Below are positions 1-6,209 of a stretch of 11,542 nucleotides of DNA, in pieces (within the stretch, counting starts at the first letter, position 1; each line of letters starts with the position of its first letter). Position numbers and translations under genes: made by a program. This DNA is from Caryophanales bacterium UBA2289 (GTDB taxonomy: Bacteria; Bacillota_I; Bacilli_A; Izemoplasmatales; Hujiaoplasmataceae). The stretch is taken from NCBI GenBank assembly GCA_002345505.1, contig DDWJ01000012.1:1-11542 (forward strand), in the 5' to 3' direction. The notes beneath the pieces were generated by a model that saw only the letters and a program-made list of their open reading frames with translations, did not search any database and was not told the origin of the DNA.

Positions 1-77
1 AATTTCGTCAGAAGACCAATCAAACCAATTAATGCTCAGTAAAGCTTGAATAGTTTGATTGGTCTTCTGACGAAATT
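1..77. repeat. Perfect 24-bp inverted repeat with 29-nt spacer
   Basis: Bases 1-24 are the exact reverse complement of 54-77, separated by 29 nt (25-53). The right arm is in frame with the coding tail that follows and reads FDWSSDEI. As given, that frame meets a TAG stop at 51-53. If the 29-nt spacer is reverse-complemented, the frame stays open across the spacer (IQALLSINW, then FDWSSDEI). The left arm also begins exactly at base 1. I infer either a foldback or chimeric join at a contig end, or a genuine inversion that broke the upstream gene. There is no U-tract, so a terminator is unlikely. Confidence 0.9.
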
Positions 78-152
78 AAAGAAGCATCAATATATTTTAA
101 AGAACCTAAACAACTAATTGATAATACTAGAAATGGGGAAAAAAACAAATGA
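54..152 (+). CDS. 3' end of an unidentified upstream gene (32 codons)
   Basis: This is an open frame with no start of its own, running from just after the TAG at 51-53 to TGA at 150-152. It ends in KQLIDNTRNGEKNK. The stop overlaps the epimerase start as ATGA (149-152), the usual sign of translational coupling between operon neighbours, which is the main reason to believe it is a real gene end. The upstream part is lost or scrambled in the inverted duplication. In the flipped reading it would continue as IQALLSINWFDWSSDEI. By position it could be a glycosyltransferase or another glycan-assembly protein, but 32 residues are too few to assign a family and I assign none. Confidence 0.55.
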   Translation, partial: FDWSSDEIKEASIYFKEPKQLIDNTRNGEKNK

Positions 153-1234
153 AAATTATATCAGTAATTGGAGCAAGACCGCAGATTATTAAAGAAGCTA
201 TGTTTCAAAAAGAACTTTCAAATTTTGAAAACATAAACGAGATTGTGATACATACTGGGCAGCATTATGATAATAAAATGTCAGGGGACTTTTTTGATAA
301 ACTTAATATTAAGAAGCCGGATTATTTTTTAAATATTAATCAAAAATCACATGCTGAAATGACCGCTTTAATGATGATTGAACTTGAAAAAATATTCATT
401 TATGAAAAACCTGACTATGTTTTAGTTTATGGTGATACAAATTCTACTTTAGCTGGCGCTATCGTTGCAAGAAAAATGAATATAAAAGTCATTCATGTTG
501 AAGCTGGATTAAGGCAAGAACCAAAAAGCATGCCAGAAGAGATAAATAGAGTACTTACTGATCATTCATCAGATTTTCTATTTGTTCCAAGTGATTTTGC
601 AATAAAAAATCTTGAAAGAGAAGGAATAGATAAAAATGTGTATAATGTTGGAGACATCATGTATGATTTATACAAATATATGGAGCCTCATTTTAATCTT
701 GATATTTACAAAAAGTTAGGTCTAGTACTTGGGAATTACCTGGTGTTAACTTTGCATAGAGATTTTAACGTAGACAATAAAGAATTTTTAGAAATGATTC
801 TAATAAGTTTGTCGGAGTTATCAACAAAAATATCTATTGTATTTCCCATACATCCGAGAACTATGAATAGAATTAAAGAATTTTCCCTAGAAAAATACCT
901 ACATAACTTTGTAATGGTCGAGCCATTAGATTATTTTGACCTAATGGGATTAGTTAAGAATTCATATAAAGTTATAACAGATAGTGGAGGATTACAAAAA
1001 GAAGCATATTTTTCTTTTAAACAAGCGTGTATAATTATGCCGGATACTGGATGGAGAGAGTTAATTGATTTAAAATATAATATTTTAGTCAACAACACTA
1101 ATTTAATTGATAAAGTGTTACAAAAACCTACAAAAATAGATATATCTAATATTTATGGAGACGGGAATACTGCAAAAAGAATTATAGAAATTTTGATTGG
1201 TGATTTTAACAATAATAACTTTAAAGGAGAATAA
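149..1234 (+). CDS. wecB: UDP-HexNAc 2-epimerase, non-hydrolysing (WecB/WbpI type)
   Basis: This cytoplasmic enzyme inverts C2 of a UDP-N-acetylhexosamine, by elimination and re-addition of UDP. Its 361 aa match the family length and two-Rossmann (GT-B-like) fold. Visible motifs are GARPQIIK (8-15), HTGQHYD (35-41), GDTNST (95-100), HVEAGLR (116-122), MPEEINR (128-134), TLHR (201-204) and DSGGLQKEA (278-286). Asp96, Glu118, Glu131 and His203 align with the E. coli WecB catalytic residues D95, E117, E131 and H213. The usual TERPE segment of UDP-GlcNAc epimerases reads TGWREL (300-305). From recall, a Trp there is closer to WbpI-type epimerases acting on UDP-GlcNAc(3NAc)A. With the WbpA/B/E-like neighbours I infer the WbpI role, but plain UDP-ManNAc formation remains possible. 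GGGG at 135-138 serves as a weak ribosome site, and the start overlaps the upstream stop. Confidence 0.92.
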   Translation: MKIISVIGARPQIIKEAMFQKELSNFENINEIVIHTGQHYDNKMSGDFFDKLNIKKPDYFLNINQKSHAEMTALMMIELEKIFIYEKPDYVLVYGDTNSTLAGAIVARKMNIKVIHVEAGLRQEPKSMPEEINRVLTDHSSDFLFVPSDFAIKNLEREGIDKNVYNVGDIMYDLYKYMEPHFNLDIYKKLGLVLGNYLVLTLHRDFNVDNKEFLEMILISLSELSTKISIVFPIHPRTMNRIKEFSLEKYLHNFVMVEPLDYFDLMGLVKNSYKVITDSGGLQKEAYFSFKQACIIMPDTGWRELIDLKYNILVNNTNLIDKVLQKPTKIDISNIYGDGNTAKRIIEILIGDFNNNNFKGE

Positions 1235-1235
1235 A

Positions 1236-2543
1236 ATGAGCGATTTATTTGATAAAATTAAGAGTAAAAAGGCGATTTTGGGTGTTATTGGTCTGGGTTA
1301 TGTCGGACTTCCACTAGCTGTAGAAAAAGCAAAAGCTGGTTTTATAACTATTGGTTTTGATATACAAAAGGATAAAATTGATAAAGTGAACCAAGGTATA
1401 AATTATATAGGTGATGTAATTAATGAGGATCTTGAGCAAATAGTAAAAAGCGGGTTTTTAAGAGCAACATCTGATTTTTCGGAAGTTGCTAGAGCTGATG
1501 CAGTTTGTATAGCTGTTCCAACACCGCTAGATGAATATCAACAACCTGATATATCCTATGTCAGAGCATCTGCTGAGAGTATAGTTCCATATATGCATAA
1601 AGATATGTTGATTGTACTCGAATCAACTACCTATCCAGGAACAACTGAAGAATTGCTAAAGCCGATTCTTGAAAAATCTGGGTTAAAATGTGGAGTTGAT
1701 TTTTACCTAGCTTTTTCACCAGAAAGAGTTGATCCAGGTAACTTAATATATAAAACCAAAAACACTCCCAAAGTAGTTGGTGGAGTGACCAAGAAATGCA
1801 CTGAAATTGCCGCTTTAATGTATGAGAGTATCCTAGAGGCACCTGTTTATAAAGTTTCTTCACCAGCAATAGCAGAAATGGAAAAAATTCTTGAAAACAC
1901 TTATAGAAATATCAACATTGGCTTGGTTAACGAATTGGCAATATTATGCAATAAAATGAATATAAACATATGGGAAGTAATTGATGCTGCTAAGTCAAAA
2001 CCTTATGGGTTCCAAGCCTTTTACCCTGGACCCGGGTTAGGAGGGCACTGCATACCTCTTGATCCTTATTATTTATCATGGAAGGCTAGGGAATTTGGAT
2101 TTCATACATCGATGATTGAAACATCAATGATGATTAATGATAAGATGCCTGAATATGTTGCTGAAAGAAGCAGTAAAATACTGAACAGATTCAAAAAATC
2201 TGTTAATCAATCAAAAATACTTATTTTAGGTGTTGCTTACAAACAAGACATCGATGATTATAGAGAAAGTCCAGCCATAAAAGTTATAGATGAATTGGAA
2301 AAATTAGGTGCATTAGTTTCTTACTTTGATCCATATATACCCGAATATAAGGAACATGGAAAAGTAAAACAAAGTTTGCATGAAATAAATGAGAAAGTAC
2401 TTAATTGTTATGATTTGGTGCTTATAACTTCAGCACATACAAATATTGATTATGATTTTGTGCAAAAAAATTCTAACTTTATTTTTGATACAAAAAATGC
2501 AATGAAAAAAGTTGAAAACAGAAGTAATATTGAACTTTTATAA
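1236..2543 (+). CDS. wbpA: UDP-N-acetylglucosamine 6-dehydrogenase (WbpA type)
   Basis: An NAD-dependent cytosolic enzyme that oxidises C6 of UDP-GlcNAc twice to give UDP-GlcNAcA. I choose ATG 1236 over an in-frame ATG at 1197 because AAAGGAG (1223-1229) sits 6 nt upstream and the earlier start would run back into the epimerase gene. The 435-aa product is close to WbpA length. It shows the Rossmann loop GLGYVGLP (19-26), VPTPLDE (94-100), ESTTYPGTTEE (129-139), SPERVDPGN (161-169), the central-helix SSPAIAEMEKILENTYRNIN (208-227), the nucleophile Cys272 in GPGLGGHCIPLDP (265-277) and the C-terminal UDP-binding-domain motif GVAYKQDIDDYRESP (332-346). The PGPGLGGHCIPLDPYYLSWKA stretch is typical of the UDP-GlcNAc 6-dehydrogenase group rather than UDP-glucose dehydrogenase. 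One base separates it from the epimerase stop. Confidence 0.93.
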   Translation: MSDLFDKIKSKKAILGVIGLGYVGLPLAVEKAKAGFITIGFDIQKDKIDKVNQGINYIGDVINEDLEQIVKSGFLRATSDFSEVARADAVCIAVPTPLDEYQQPDISYVRASAESIVPYMHKDMLIVLESTTYPGTTEELLKPILEKSGLKCGVDFYLAFSPERVDPGNLIYKTKNTPKVVGGVTKKCTEIAALMYESILEAPVYKVSSPAIAEMEKILENTYRNINIGLVNELAILCNKMNINIWEVIDAAKSKPYGFQAFYPGPGLGGHCIPLDPYYLSWKAREFGFHTSMIETSMMINDKMPEYVAERSSKILNRFKKSVNQSKILILGVAYKQDIDDYRESPAIKVIDELEKLGALVSYFDPYIPEYKEHGKVKQSLHEINEKVLNCYDLVLITSAHTNIDYDFVQKNSNFIFDTKNAMKKVENRSNIELL

Positions 2544-2561
2544 AAAAGGAGATAGATTATT

Positions 2562-3659
2562 ATGAGTTTGAAATATGCTTTAATTGGCTGTGGTCGTATT
2601 TCTCCCAACCATGTGCTAGCTGCCAAAAATAACGAATTAGAAATAGTTGCGTTATGTGACATTGTCATAGAGAAAGCTGAGAAACACATAAACCAATTTG
2701 ATTTAAGATCTTCTACCAAAATTTATTCAAATTATAAAGAAATGATTTTTGCTGAAAAAATAGATTTGATTGCCATTGCTACAGAAAGTGGAAACCATGC
2801 GGAAATAGCAAAATATTGTATAAAAAAAGGGATTCATTTAATAATCGAAAAACCCATTGCGCTTTCTTTAAAAGATGCAGATGAAATAATCAAGTTATCA
2901 AAAGAACATCAAGTTGTAGTTAGTGCTTGTCATCAAAATCGGTTTAATAAATCAATTAGAAAAATAAGAGAAGCGGTAGAACAAAATCGATTTGGTCGCT
3001 TATTTCATGGTACAGCTCATATAAGATGGAATAGAGGCCAAGATTATTATATTCAATCTCCTTGGAGGGGAACGTGGGATCAAGATGGTGGGACTTTGAT
3101 GAATCAATGCATACATAACATTGATTTACTAAGATGGATGATGGGTAATGATATTGATGAAGTATATGCGTACACTGATAACTTGAATCATCCTTATATT
3201 GAGGCAGAAGATTTAGGCCTTGCACTCATAAAATTTAATAATGGTGGGTATGGAATAATCGAAGGAACGACCAATATATTCCCAAAAAATCTAGAAGAAA
3301 CATTGTATTTGTTTGGTGAAAAGGGTACAGTAAAAGCTGGGGGTAAGTCAGTAAATATTATTGAAGAGTGGCTTTTTAGTGATAATATTGATAATGCTGA
3401 AGAAGTGAAAGAAAAATATCACGAAACCCCACCTACTGTGTATGGTTTTGGACACAATCCCCTTTATGCAGATGTAATAAGTGCAATTGAAAATAAAAGA
3501 GAGCCTTACGTTACTGCAGAAGATGGAAGAAGAGCTTTAGAATTAGTTCTTGCAATATATAAGTCTTCATTTGAAAAAAAAATCATTAAATTACCTTTAA
3601 GGGATTGTTCTACATCGGAATTTAAAAAGCAACCGGTAACGATGTCAAGAGACAAATAA
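2562..3659 (+). CDS. wbpB: Gfo/Idh/MocA dehydrogenase, likely UDP-GlcNAcA 3-dehydrogenase (WbpB/WlbA type)
   Basis: This gene probably oxidises the 3-hydroxyl of UDP-GlcNAcA to the 3-keto sugar, which the WbpE-type aminotransferase then aminates. The 365-aa protein has an N-terminal NAD(P) Rossmann domain with GCGRIS (9-14), the family's EKP motif with catalytic Lys97 (96-98), CHQNRFN (123-129) and the active-site segment GGTLMNQCIHNIDLLRW (176-192) with His185 and Asp188. The segments RWNRGQDYY and SPWRGTW match the WbpB/WlbA group as I recall it. AAGGAG (2546-2551) lies 10 nt before the ATG. The gene is 18 nt downstream of the 6-dehydrogenase and belongs to the same operon. Downstream continuity is broken by an antisense IS110 element. 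The family is certain; the substrate is inferred from context. Confidence 0.87.
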   Translation: MSLKYALIGCGRISPNHVLAAKNNELEIVALCDIVIEKAEKHINQFDLRSSTKIYSNYKEMIFAEKIDLIAIATESGNHAEIAKYCIKKGIHLIIEKPIALSLKDADEIIKLSKEHQVVVSACHQNRFNKSIRKIREAVEQNRFGRLFHGTAHIRWNRGQDYYIQSPWRGTWDQDGGTLMNQCIHNIDLLRWMMGNDIDEVYAYTDNLNHPYIEAEDLGLALIKFNNGGYGIIEGTTNIFPKNLEETLYLFGEKGTVKAGGKSVNIIEEWLFSDNIDNAEEVKEKYHETPPTVYGFGHNPLYADVISAIENKREPYVTAEDGRRALELVLAIYKSSFEKKIIKLPLRDCSTSEFKKQPVTMSRDK

Positions 3660-3670
3660 ATAAAAATGCA

Positions 3671-3693
3671 TAAAAAAAAAGACTAAAAAGTCT
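3671..3693 (-). terminator. Weak intrinsic terminator-like hairpin (minus strand)
   Basis: On the minus strand, AGACT-TTTT-AGTCT (3693-3680) forms a 5-bp stem with a 4-nt loop, followed directly by nine T residues. It lies about 55 nt past the transposase stop, just outside the inferred IS end, so it may be host sequence that happens to stop transposase transcription before it runs antisense into the dehydrogenase gene. The stem is short and A+T-rich, so efficiency is doubtful. Confidence 0.35.
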
Positions 3694-3746
3694 AAAACAA
3701 TGCATAACAAAAAAAGGAAAACTTATAAACAAGACAAAAGATTTAA

Positions 3747-4982
3747 TTACTTATAAAGTCGATCCGTACTCAACAATCCAAAGATCAGACGAATAAGTTT
3801 TCTGGCAGTGAGGGCGAGTGCACGTTTGTGTTGATGAGTCTTGACCTCAGCAAATTTCTTTTGATAGTAGTCTTTAAAAACAGGATTATGGATGCGAGCT
3901 AGGTTGGCAGCTTCGGAAATAAAATAGCGCAAATAAACATTACCGGTTTTAGTCATTTTAGTATCTTCAGCATCAAAACTACCAGACTGAGATTTACGCC
4001 AAGTGATACCAGCATATTTGGCTAAAGCATCTTCAGAATCGAATTGACTGATTTGACCGATTTCAGCAAGAATACCAGAAGCATAAACCGGGCCGATGCC
4101 AGGGATAGAAATCAAAGAGAGATAATGATTTTGATTCAAACCTTTAACTTGTTTAAGAATGGCAGCGTCGATCGATTTAAGTTGCGTTTGATAGGTTTGA
4201 ATACAATTGAAACTGGCCGCTAAAGAAAGATTAATTGGTTCATAAGCCATTTTATCCAACCGATAAGAGTTTCTAGCCGCAGCTTTCAAAGTGAGAGCAA
4301 TTTGATTCGAGTCAGCAAAATGATTTTTGGAAGAAGTCATAACAAACTCAACCAATTCTTCTAGGGGAACATCGATAATTTCATCAACAGATTTAAAATT
4401 GAGCAAGAGATCAACAGCGGTTTTCGAGAAGTCGTTGGAGAGAACACCCCTAAACTCAGAAAACTTAAGAAACACGTTGTTTAGGGCGTAAACCTTCTCT
4501 TTAGCAAGTAATTCAGCAATGTGATGGCGGTGTCTAGTAAGACGCTGAAGTGCAATTTTCTGAGGTCCCTTAAAAGGGGTGAGACGATCACAACGACCGA
4601 CTCTAGCAAGATCAGCGAGAATAAAAGCATCTTTAGGATCCGTTTTGTCCATATCAGAAAAACTGTGTCGATAGTTTCTGGAGATTTTAGGATCTAAAAC
4701 GTAGACTCTCGCATCAAAAGGGAATAGATACTTAGAAGCAGATAGATAGGTTGCGATATGAGTGGAATAAATACCCGTTGATTCCATCGCGATGATAATT
4801 TTAGAAAGATGATGTCTATCTAAAATATCAAGAAGTTTCGCTTCTAAAGCTTGAGCTCCAGACCGATGATTGGGAGTAGAAAAAGAGGCTAGTTTGTCTT
4901 GACTGAAGTTCATGGCGTAGACTTGATTATTCTCTTTAGAAACATCAATACCAACAAACAAATACAGTAACAAACCATTCAT
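3747..4982 (-). CDS. IS110-family DEDD transposase (recombinase)
   Basis: A bridge-RNA-guided type of recombinase, with an N-terminal RuvC-like DEDD domain and a C-terminal Transposase_20 domain carrying a catalytic Ser. I start it at the ATG on 4982-4980, preceded by GGTGAT, giving 411 aa beginning MNGLLLYLFVGIDVSKENN. The in-frame ATG at 5171 would only add 63 residues translated from the noncoding left end. Candidate acidic residues are Asp13 (GIDVSK), Glu67 (AMESTGIY), and Asp115 and Asp118 (DKTDPKDA). The C-terminal part has SIPGIGPVYA (292-301), YAGITW (323-328) and QSGSF (332-336), where Ser333 is the likely nucleophile, then TKTGN (344-348). No frameshift or internal stop is seen and the length is typical, so it is probably active. 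Confidence 0.93.
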   Translation of the reverse strand: MNGLLLYLFVGIDVSKENNQVYAMNFSQDKLASFSTPNHRSGAQALEAKLLDILDRHHLSKIIIAMESTGIYSTHIATYLSASKYLFPFDARVYVLDPKISRNYRHSFSDMDKTDPKDAFILADLARVGRCDRLTPFKGPQKIALQRLTRHRHHIAELLAKEKVYALNNVFLKFSEFRGVLSNDFSKTAVDLLLNFKSVDEIIDVPLEELVEFVMTSSKNHFADSNQIALTLKAAARNSYRLDKMAYEPINLSLAASFNCIQTYQTQLKSIDAAILKQVKGLNQNHYLSLISIPGIGPVYASGILAEIGQISQFDSEDALAKYAGITWRKSQSGSFDAEDTKMTKTGNVYLRYFISEAANLARIHNPVFKDYYQKKFAEVKTHQHKRALALTARKLIRLIFGLLSTDRLYK

Positions 4983-4992
4983 AAAATCACCA

Positions 4993-5035
4993 CTTTCAAG
5001 ATTGTAAGATATAAGAGAAGTCCTAGTCTTGAAAG
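4993..5035 (-). other. Hairpin with end-complementary loop upstream of the transposase ribosome site
   Basis: A perfect 9-bp inverted repeat, CTTTCAAGA / TCTTGAAAG on the minus strand (5035-5027 with 5001-4993), encloses a 25-nt loop. Read 5' to 3', the loop contains CTAGGACTTC followed by CTTATA. These are complementary to the start of the IS left end (5219-5228 and 5231-5236). The 3' arm lies immediately before the GGTGAT ribosome site, so folding could also affect transposase translation. I interpret the hairpin as part of the donor-binding loop of a bridge RNA. Confidence 0.6.
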
Positions 5036-5205
5036 ACAACCGCAACCTCGCCACATAAGAACATTTGGACATGATAGGATCAACGTTGAGTGCATGTCCA
5101 TTGAACAACAACCGGTGAGCGGATAAGCCAAACAAGCAGGTTTGCAAGCTTTTAAAGCGGACAAGCCGCAAGGAGAATTAGCACATTCCTCTGGTTATAT
5201 CTTGG
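4995..5205 (-). ncRNA. Candidate IS110 bridge RNA (left-end noncoding RNA)
   Basis: In IS110 elements, the noncoding end upstream of the transposase encodes a roughly 180-nt RNA whose two loops pair with target and donor DNA. Here an extended -10 at 5218-5210 would start a transcript near 5203 that runs towards the transposase start. Visible pairing within it includes 8-bp arms TGGACATG/CATGTCCA (5100-5093 with 5073-5066) enclosing the palindrome CAACGTTG, GCGG/CCGC around 5167-5154, and the 9-bp hairpin at 5035-4993. In the 3' half, TTGTCTT (5039-5033) equals the sequence just inside the IS right end (3737-3731), and ACTAGGACTTC (5027-5017) is complementary to the left end (5228-5218). That order and polarity match left-donor and right-donor guides. 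RNA ends are approximate, and no convincing target-guide pair was found. Confidence 0.6.
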
Positions 5206-5209
5206 CTTA

Positions 5210-5218
5210 ATTATAACA
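5210..5218 (-). promoter_or_regulatory. Extended -10 promoter in the IS left end
   Basis: On the minus strand TGTTATAAT gives a consensus TATAAT (5215-5210) with an extended TGn motif, about 11 nt inside the inferred left boundary. I see no good -35 at 16-18 nt. The position fits transcription of the leader RNA and transposase, and in a circular form the upstream half would come from the other IS end. Confidence 0.5.
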
Positions 5219-5245
5219 CTAGGACTTCAACTTATAAAAATAATA

Positions 5246-5282
5246 ATGTAGTGAGCTCTCAAAGCTCAAATCTACACTACAT
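5246..5282 (+). promoter_or_regulatory. Imperfect hairpin between the IS end and the acyltransferase ribosome site
   Basis: Outer arms ATGTAGTG (5246-5253) and CACTACAT (5275-5282) form 8 perfect pairs; inner arms GAGCT (5253-5257) and AGCTC (5263-5267) can form a second stem. No U-tract follows, so it is not a standard terminator. It sits 8 nt outside the inferred IS end and 8 nt before AGGAG (5291-5295). It could be a leader structure for the acyltransferase gene, an operator, or a structured sequence next to the IS target. Confidence 0.5.
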
Positions 5283-5302
5283 ATTATACGAGGAGAAATA
5301 GT

Positions 5303-6199
5303 ATGAAGTTATCAAATTTAAAAGACTCAATTAAAGATATTAATGTTATTATTGATGCTGAATTTAACGCCTTAGGTATGGCTACATCGAAATTTAATAA
5401 GGTAGGTGTATTATCTTTTTTGTCTGAAGAAAAATTTATTCAAAGCATCGAAAACAACAAAATGATTTCGGCTATTATAATTACTTCTTCACTTTATGAG
5501 AAAATAGATGTTAAAAATATTGGTATTATAATAAGTGATAATCCCAAAGCCTTGTTCTACAAAATCCATAATTATTTGGTTGAAAAAGAATTTTATTGGG
5601 AAGATTTCAAAACTGAGATAGATACTTCAACTATAATACACCCAGGAGTAAATATTCCAAAGAAAAACTTAAAGATAGGCAAAAATTGTGTTATAGAGGA
5701 AGGTGTCATTATACATGAAGGCGTGATTATAAATGATAACGTGATTATTAGATCAGGTACAATTTTGGGATCAAATGGCTTTCAATTTTTAAATGACGGG
5801 GAAGTAGTATTTCAAGTAAAAACAGGAGGTCTACTCACGATAGGTAACAATGTGGAAGTCCAACATAATTGTTGTCTTGATCGAGGTGTTCTTGGCGGAG
5901 TAACTATATTGCATGATAATGTTAAAGTAGATAATTTTGTACATATTGCTCATGATTGTGTGATTGGAGAAAGAACTCTAATTACTGCTGGAGTTAAGTT
6001 TGGTGGAAGAACGATTGTGGGAAACGATTGTTGGATAGGTATAAATTCAACTATTAGCAATGGGTTGAATATAGGAAATAATGTAACGATTTCTTTAGGA
6101 TCAGTTGTTACAAGAGATGTTGCAGATAACCTTACTGTAACTGGAAACTTTGCAATTGAACATAAGAAATTCATAGATTTTATAAAGTCAATAAGGTAG
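5303..6199 (+). CDS. LpxD-like left-handed beta-helix N-acyltransferase
   Basis: The likely role is N-acylation of the 3-amino group of UDP-GlcNAc(3NH2)A, the step done by WbpD/WlbB elsewhere. The 298-aa protein has an N-terminal alpha/beta domain of about 105 residues, as in LpxD, then hexapeptide repeats (about 110-270) such as IHPGVNI, IEEGVII, IGNNVEV, IGERTLI, VGNDCWI and IGNNVTI. LpxD-style motifs are ILGSNGFQF (154-162) and NFVHIAHDCVIG (211-222); His217 aligns with the LpxD catalytic His of IAHN. WbpD-type acetyltransferases are much shorter (about 190 aa) and lack this N-terminal domain. A lipid A role is unlikely among nucleotide-sugar genes. The acyl group (acetyl or other) and donor (CoA or ACP) cannot be read from sequence. 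AGGAG at 5291-5295 is 7 nt before the ATG. Confidence 0.8.
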   Translation: MKLSNLKDSIKDINVIIDAEFNALGMATSKFNKVGVLSFLSEEKFIQSIENNKMISAIIITSSLYEKIDVKNIGIIISDNPKALFYKIHNYLVEKEFYWEDFKTEIDTSTIIHPGVNIPKKNLKIGKNCVIEEGVIIHEGVIINDNVIIRSGTILGSNGFQFLNDGEVVFQVKTGGLLTIGNNVEVQHNCCLDRGVLGGVTILHDNVKVDNFVHIAHDCVIGERTLITAGVKFGGRTIVGNDCWIGINSTISNGLNIGNNVTISLGSVVTRDVADNLTVTGNFAIEHKKFIDFIKSIR

Positions 6200-6209
6200 G
6201 TACTATAAA

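Larger units (their letters stand above)
3720..5238 (-). mobile_element. IS110-group insertion sequence (about 1.51 kb)
   Basis: The element is inserted antisense between the WbpB-like gene and the acyltransferase gene. The boundaries come from a 10-bp direct repeat, AACTTATAAA, at 3720-3729 and 5229-5238. This gives a 1509-bp unit plus one extra repeat copy. No terminal inverted repeats are visible, as expected for IS110. The transposase fills most of it, with a short right end (17-27 nt after the stop) and a 246-nt noncoding left end upstream of the transposase. That layout is the IS110 rather than the IS1111 subgroup. G+C is visibly higher than in the surrounding genes, suggesting recent arrival. 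The exact crossover within the 10-bp repeat cannot be fixed from sequence alone. Confidence 0.8.

Noticed and set aside
1..77. Inverted repeat as an intrinsic terminator
   Set aside because: Very long stem with a 29-nt loop and no U-tract; the right arm is coding sequence.
1197..1235. Upstream ATG for the UDP-GlcNAc 6-dehydrogenase
   Set aside because: It would overlap the epimerase gene, lacks a ribosome site and adds 13 unconserved residues; ATG 1236 has AAAGGAG at good spacing.
1627..1869. Antisense open frame inside the 6-dehydrogenase gene (and similar antisense frames elsewhere)
   Set aside because: They lie opposite strongly conserved coding sequence, have no ribosome sites and show no recognisable protein features.
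3665..3707. Direct repeat AATGCATAA (3665-3673 and 3699-3707) as IS target duplication
   Set aside because: Both copies lie on the same side of the element, so they do not flank it; likely chance in A+T-rich sequence.
5115..5146. CTTGTTT followed by CTTAT in the IS leader as a donor or target guide pair
   Set aside because: Both segments do match the right-end region, but only 2 nt separate them, too close to form the two sides of a bridge-RNA loop; probably chance or at most part of a target loop.
4983..5171. N-terminal extension of the transposase to an ATG at 5171
   Set aside because: The extra 63 residues have no family similarity, overlap the structured leader, and the ATG at 4982 has GGTGAT just upstream and gives the normal IS110 N-terminus.
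5303..6199. Lipid A biosynthesis LpxD
   Set aside because: No other lipid A gene is present and the neighbours are diamino-uronate enzymes; the LpxD resemblance is taken as fold-level only.
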